Shown piece after piece: positions 42,921 to 45,456 of a stretch of 45,456 bases of DNA. Numbering within the stretch: position 1 is the first letter of the stretch; every line of letters starts with the position of its first letter. The notes below the pieces were generated by a model. It had not been told where the DNA came from. It made no database searches and saw nothing but the letters and a program-made list of their open reading frames with translations. Where the stretch lies: assembly GCA_014360565.1 (NCBI GenBank), contig JACIXH010000013.1:1-45456 (forward strand), written 5' to 3'. The stretch is from Nocardia sp. Lineage in GTDB: Bacteria; Actinomycetota; Actinomycetes; Mycobacteriales; Mycobacteriaceae. Position numbers and translations under genes: made by a program.

Positions 42921-44043
42921 CGAACGGGAGGGAGTCGACCAGGGAGGCGCTGACGGTGCCGTTGTGGTCGGTGGGGTAGGTGTGGGTAGAGGCGGGTTCG
43001 TTGTTGATTTTCAGGACGGCGAAGTAGCGGAGGGTTTCGGGGGTGACGACGTCGGTGTCGAGCAGACCCTGGGCCAGGAAGAGGGGGCGGTCGTAGCCGG
43101 ATTCGGGCAGGCCCATGTAGCGCGCGAGCAGGCTGTGAACGTCGGGAATCGAGGACAGGGGGCGGGCGAACATGCTGCCGATCGGGGGTTCGGCGGCGGC
43201 CAGTTCGTCGCCGAGGGGGCCGATGCAGGCGGTTTGGGCCCGGTCGAGCCAGGTGCGGCCGGTGTCGGTGAGTAGGGCGTCGATGTTCAGATCGGGGTGG
43301 GTGGTGCGCAGGCCGCTGAGGATGTAGAGGACGTAGGCGGTGAGGTGGGAGCTCACGTGGATGGGCGGCATGCCGGGGCCGAGGAGTGCGATGACGTCTT
43401 CGATGTAGGCGGGCACGCCGGTGGCCACCGCGCCTCGATAGTCGAGGGTGGGGCCGCCGAATTCGGTGGCGTAGCGGGCGGTGAACACTGCGGCGCCCGC
43501 GCCCTGGGACTGGCCGACCACGGCCCATTTGTGCGACAGCGACGAGTACTGCTCGGTCGCGGCCTTGACCGCGTCGACCACGTTGTGCGCTTCGGTGATG
43601 CCGTTCAGGTAGGGGTGTTCGCCGGGGCCGCCGAGGCCCGCGTAGTCGGCGGCGACGATCGCATAGCCCTGCTGCAGCCAGGTGCCGAGGTAGGCCCAGT
43701 CCCGTTCGACCGCCGCGGGTCCGGCCACGCTGTAGGCGCAGTCGTCGCCGAGCCCGACGGTGCCGTGCGCCCAGGCGATCACCGGCCAACCGCCCTCGGG
43801 CGCCTCGCCGGGCGGGAAGTACACGGCCGCGCTGGTCGTGGTCGGCTGGTCGCCCGCCGTGGTCGATCGGTAGAGCAGGCGTTCGGCGCGGGCCGATCCG
43901 GGCAGGGTCGCCGCGGCCGACAGTGACTCGACGCCGATGACGGTGCCCGCCGCGTCGGTCGGTTGCGCGGTCGCGACCGGCGCCAGGCTCAATGCTGTCG
44001 CCAGCACGGTCAGCGATGTCACCGCGATCATCGAAATCCTCAT
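42901..44043 (-). CDS. Secreted lipase/esterase (LIP family, alpha/beta hydrolase)
   Basis: 380 residues with a signal peptide (cleavage near residue 26, ATA-QP). The hydrolase domain shows VIAWAHGTVGLGDDC, YAIVAADYAGLG, nucleophile elbow GQSQGAG (Ser179), an Asp in LLDTDVVTP and a C-terminal His in TDHNGTVSASL. The C at 102 and C in QTACIGPLG may form a disulfide. Typical of the secreted lipases that mycolic-acid actinomycetes carry in many copies. Monocistronic; a CRP-like site lies 196 bases upstream of its start. Confidence 0.88.
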   Translation of the reverse strand: MRISMIAVTSLTVLATALSLAPVATAQPTDAAGTVIGVESLSAAATLPGSARAERLLYRSTTAGDQPTTTSAAVYFPPGEAPEGGWPVIAWAHGTVGLGDDCAYSVAGPAAVERDWAYLGTWLQQGYAIVAADYAGLGGPGEHPYLNGITEAHNVVDAVKAATEQYSSLSHKWAVVGQSQGAGAAVFTARYATEFGGPTLDYRGAVATGVPAYIEDVIALLGPGMPPIHVSSHLTAYVLYILSGLRTTHPDLNIDALLTDTGRTWLDRAQTACIGPLGDELAAAEPPIGSMFARPLSSIPDVHSLLARYMGLPESGYDRPLFLAQGLLDTDVVTPETLRYFAVLKINNEPASTHTYPTDHNGTVSASLVDSLPFVSGLFG

Positions 44044-44238
44044 GGACTCACTCTTTCGTCTTCACGGACGACCGTCCAGGGCGCGAAGGTGGCGTGCCCA
44101 CCCGCGGGCACTCGGTCGTCTCCGTCGATGAGTGTCGCGCACGTCATGCGGTGCACCCATTCTCGGGGGCTGGGCAAGCCCGCCGAACGTCGTGACCGAA
44201 TCGAGTGACGACACGCACACCATTCGTGTCCGGCGTGG

Positions 44239-44258
44239 TCTGTGAAACGGCTCACAGA
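44239..44258. promoter_or_regulatory. Perfect CRP/GlxR-type operator
   Basis: TCTGTGA-AACGGC-TCACAGA: 7-bp arms around six bases, an exact match to TGTGA-N6-TCACA. It lies between divergent lipase and aceA. In C. glutamicum GlxR, and in mycobacteria Crp, bind this consensus and act on acetate and glyoxylate genes. Confidence 0.7.
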
Positions 44259-44338
44259 CTGGAAGGCTCGGGAGTGTCGGAGCGTGCCCACCTGATGATC
44301 GCTAACAGTACGAGCGTTATGCTAAAACTCCTGGTCAG

Positions 44339-44356
44339 CCCTACCCATCGGTAGGG
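44339..44356. promoter_or_regulatory. CCCTACC-CATC-GGTAGGG inverted repeat upstream of aceA
   Basis: 7-bp arms and 4-base centre, 27 bases before the RamB-like box. It could be an operator or a small hairpin; no cognate regulator is assigned. Confidence 0.35.
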
Positions 44357-44382
44357 GCGACGCTTGCAATCTGCCCGCTAAT

Positions 44383-44400
44383 TTCGCAAAGTTAGCAAAC
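44383..44400. promoter_or_regulatory. Tandem RamB-like box upstream of aceA
   Basis: TTCGCAAAG immediately followed by TTAGCAAAC, a 9-base direct repeat. The first unit plus its flanks fits the known RamB motif (TTTGCAAAGTTT in this orientation) at 10 of 12 bases. RamB itself is encoded in this window at 11614-13020. About 215 bases before the aceA start. Confidence 0.6.
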
Positions 44401-44616
44401 ACCCCGGCAAAACTAGCTCAGATTCACACAACCAACAGGTAGACGGCCATTTCTGGGTGTGTCATTGTTTTGAAGTACACCCCTTAGGCCCTAGTAAGTC
44501 CTAGCAAGCCTGCAAATTGCTCCAGTAGTACGAGTTGTGCAACCGAAAGCGTTCAGCCGCCGGTTGATTCGCACACTGCGTGGAGCACCGACCACACGAG
44601 GAAGTGGAGTCAAGAG
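44401..44616 (+). promoter_or_regulatory. aceA upstream region
   Basis: AT-richer stretch with no gene, between the RamB-like box and aceA. GGAG (44606-44609) lies seven bases before the aceA ATG. The transcription start was not located. Confidence 0.4.
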
Positions 44617-45456
44617 ATGTCTCTCCCCGGCACCCCGAAGACCGCAGCCGAAATCCAGCAGGATTGGGACACCAACCCGCGTTGGAAGGGCCTCACCCGC
44701 ACCTACTCCGCCGAGCAGGTTTCCAAGCTGCAGGGCAACGTCGTCGAGGAGCACACCCTCGCCCGCCGCGGTTCGGAGATCCTGTGGGACCTCGTGAACA
44801 ACGAGGACTACATCAACTCGCTGGGCGCCCTCACCGGCAACCAGGCCGTGCAGCAGGTTCGCGCCGGCCTGAAGGCCATCTACCTGTCCGGTTGGCAGGT
44901 CGCTGGTGACGCCAACCTGTCCGGCCACACCTACCCGGACCAGTCGCTGTACCCGGCGAACTCGGTTCCCGCGGTCGTGCGTCGCATCAACAACGCGCTC
45001 TCGCGCGCCGACGAGATCTCCAAGGTCGAGGGCGACGAGTCGGTCAAGAACTGGCTGGCCCCGATCGTGGCCGACGCCGAGGCCGGCTTCGGTGGCGCCC
45101 TGAACGCCTACGAGCTGCAGAAGGCCATGATCGTGGCCGGCGCCGCAGGTGTGCACTGGGAAGACCAGCTCGCCTCGGAGAAGAAGTGCGGCCACCTCGG
45201 TGGCAAGGTGCTGATCCCCACCCAGCAGCACATCCGCACCCTGACCTCCGCGCGTCTGGCCGCTGACGTCGCCGACGTGCCTTCGGTGATCATCGCCCGC
45301 ACCGACGCCGAGGCCGCCACCCTCATCACCTCCGATGTGGACGAGCGCGACCGTGAGTTCCTGGACGGCACCCGTACCGCCGAGGGCTTCTTCGGTGTGA
45401 AGAACGGCATCGAGCCCTGCATCGCGCGTGCCAAGGCCTACGCCCCCTACGCCGAC
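44617..45456 (+). CDS. aceA: Isocitrate lyase, 5' part; 3' end outside window
   Basis: First enzyme of the glyoxylate shunt: isocitrate to glyoxylate plus succinate, cytoplasmic. 280 codons are present without a stop to the window end. The opening [52 protein letters not shown] in blocks, [15 protein letters not shown] and the catalytic KKCGH (189-193, Cys191, the same number as in M. tuberculosis Icl1) are all intact. Codon choice is strongly biased to C/G third positions, as in highly expressed genes. Upstream sites suggest control by RamB and a CRP-type regulator. Confidence 0.97.
   Translation, partial: MSLPGTPKTAAEIQQDWDTNPRWKGLTRTYSAEQVSKLQGNVVEEHTLARRGSEILWDLVNNEDYINSLGALTGNQAVQQVRAGLKAIYLSGWQVAGDANLSGHTYPDQSLYPANSVPAVVRRINNALSRADEISKVEGDESVKNWLAPIVADAEAGFGGALNAYELQKAMIVAGAAGVHWEDQLASEKKCGHLGGKVLIPTQQHIRTLTSARLAADVADVPSVIIARTDAEAATLITSDVDERDREFLDGTRTAEGFFGVKNGIEPCIARAKAYAPYAD

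Overview
The window looks like the chromosome of a mycolic-acid actinomycete, most likely Nocardia or a close relative. It is GC-rich with dense opposing ORFs, many GTG starts and overlapping stop/start pairs. It carries an antigen-85-type mycolyltransferase, a RamB regulator, ESX/type VII accessory proteins and gene neighbourhoods known from Mycobacterium (lpdC..ramB..icl1; pitA-Rv0544c-Rv0543c). No rRNA, tRNA, CRISPR array, transposase or integrase was recognised.

Layout. 1-6.5 kb: 3' end of dihydrolipoamide dehydrogenase with a strong terminator, then single genes (L,D-transpeptidase, polysaccharide deacetylase, HxlR regulator divergent from an NmrA/QorB-like reductase, DoxX-like membrane protein, VOC protein, AhpD-like protein, NERD-domain membrane protein). 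6.5-11.4 kb: minus-strand urea ABC transporter urtABCDE, with a hairpin between urtA and urtB. 11.6-14.6 kb: ramB divergent from ATP-dependent DNA ligase ligB. 14.7-17.3 kb: pitA, a small membrane protein, a DUF3349 protein and a TetR regulator. 17.4-18.4 kb: mycolyltransferase.

18.6-31.1 kb is a purine-to-allantoate catabolic cluster. A minus-strand XdhC and MobA-like pair (molybdenum cofactor delivery) diverges from uraD-uraH-uricase-8-oxoguanine deaminase-xanthine dehydrogenase (a FAD subunit plus an unusual FeS-Mo fusion)-CitE-like DUF6986 protein-allantoicase-allantoinase puuE. Together they would turn xanthine and 8-oxoguanine into urate, allantoin, allantoate, ureidoglycolate and urea, next to a urea importer. 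The allantoicase frame is cut by an in-frame TGA at codon 260 of 324.

30.6-42.9 kb is a rearranged accessory region. The 3' half of puuE and the small secreted-protein gene after it occur twice (about 90% nucleotide identity over 420 bp). The second puuE piece is preceded by an 83-bp piece of the 3' end of an AbiEii-like gene, whose intact homologue lies 2.9 kb downstream. The simplest reading is an old tandem duplication of [puuE 3' - small secreted protein - abiEi - abiEii], in which the abiE part of copy one was replaced by an ESX-satellite island (32.3-39.8 kb). That island holds EspC-like proteins, a 787-aa WXG-headed protein, two DUF3558-type lipoproteins, a PPE-like protein, EspG and a membrane protein, but no ESX core machinery. 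A secreted lipase and the 5' part of isocitrate lyase aceA close the window. The aceA upstream region has a tandem RamB-like box and a perfect CRP/GlxR-type site. So the lpdC-ramB-aceA neighbourhood of Mycobacterium tuberculosis is still recognisable here, but expanded by tens of kilobases.
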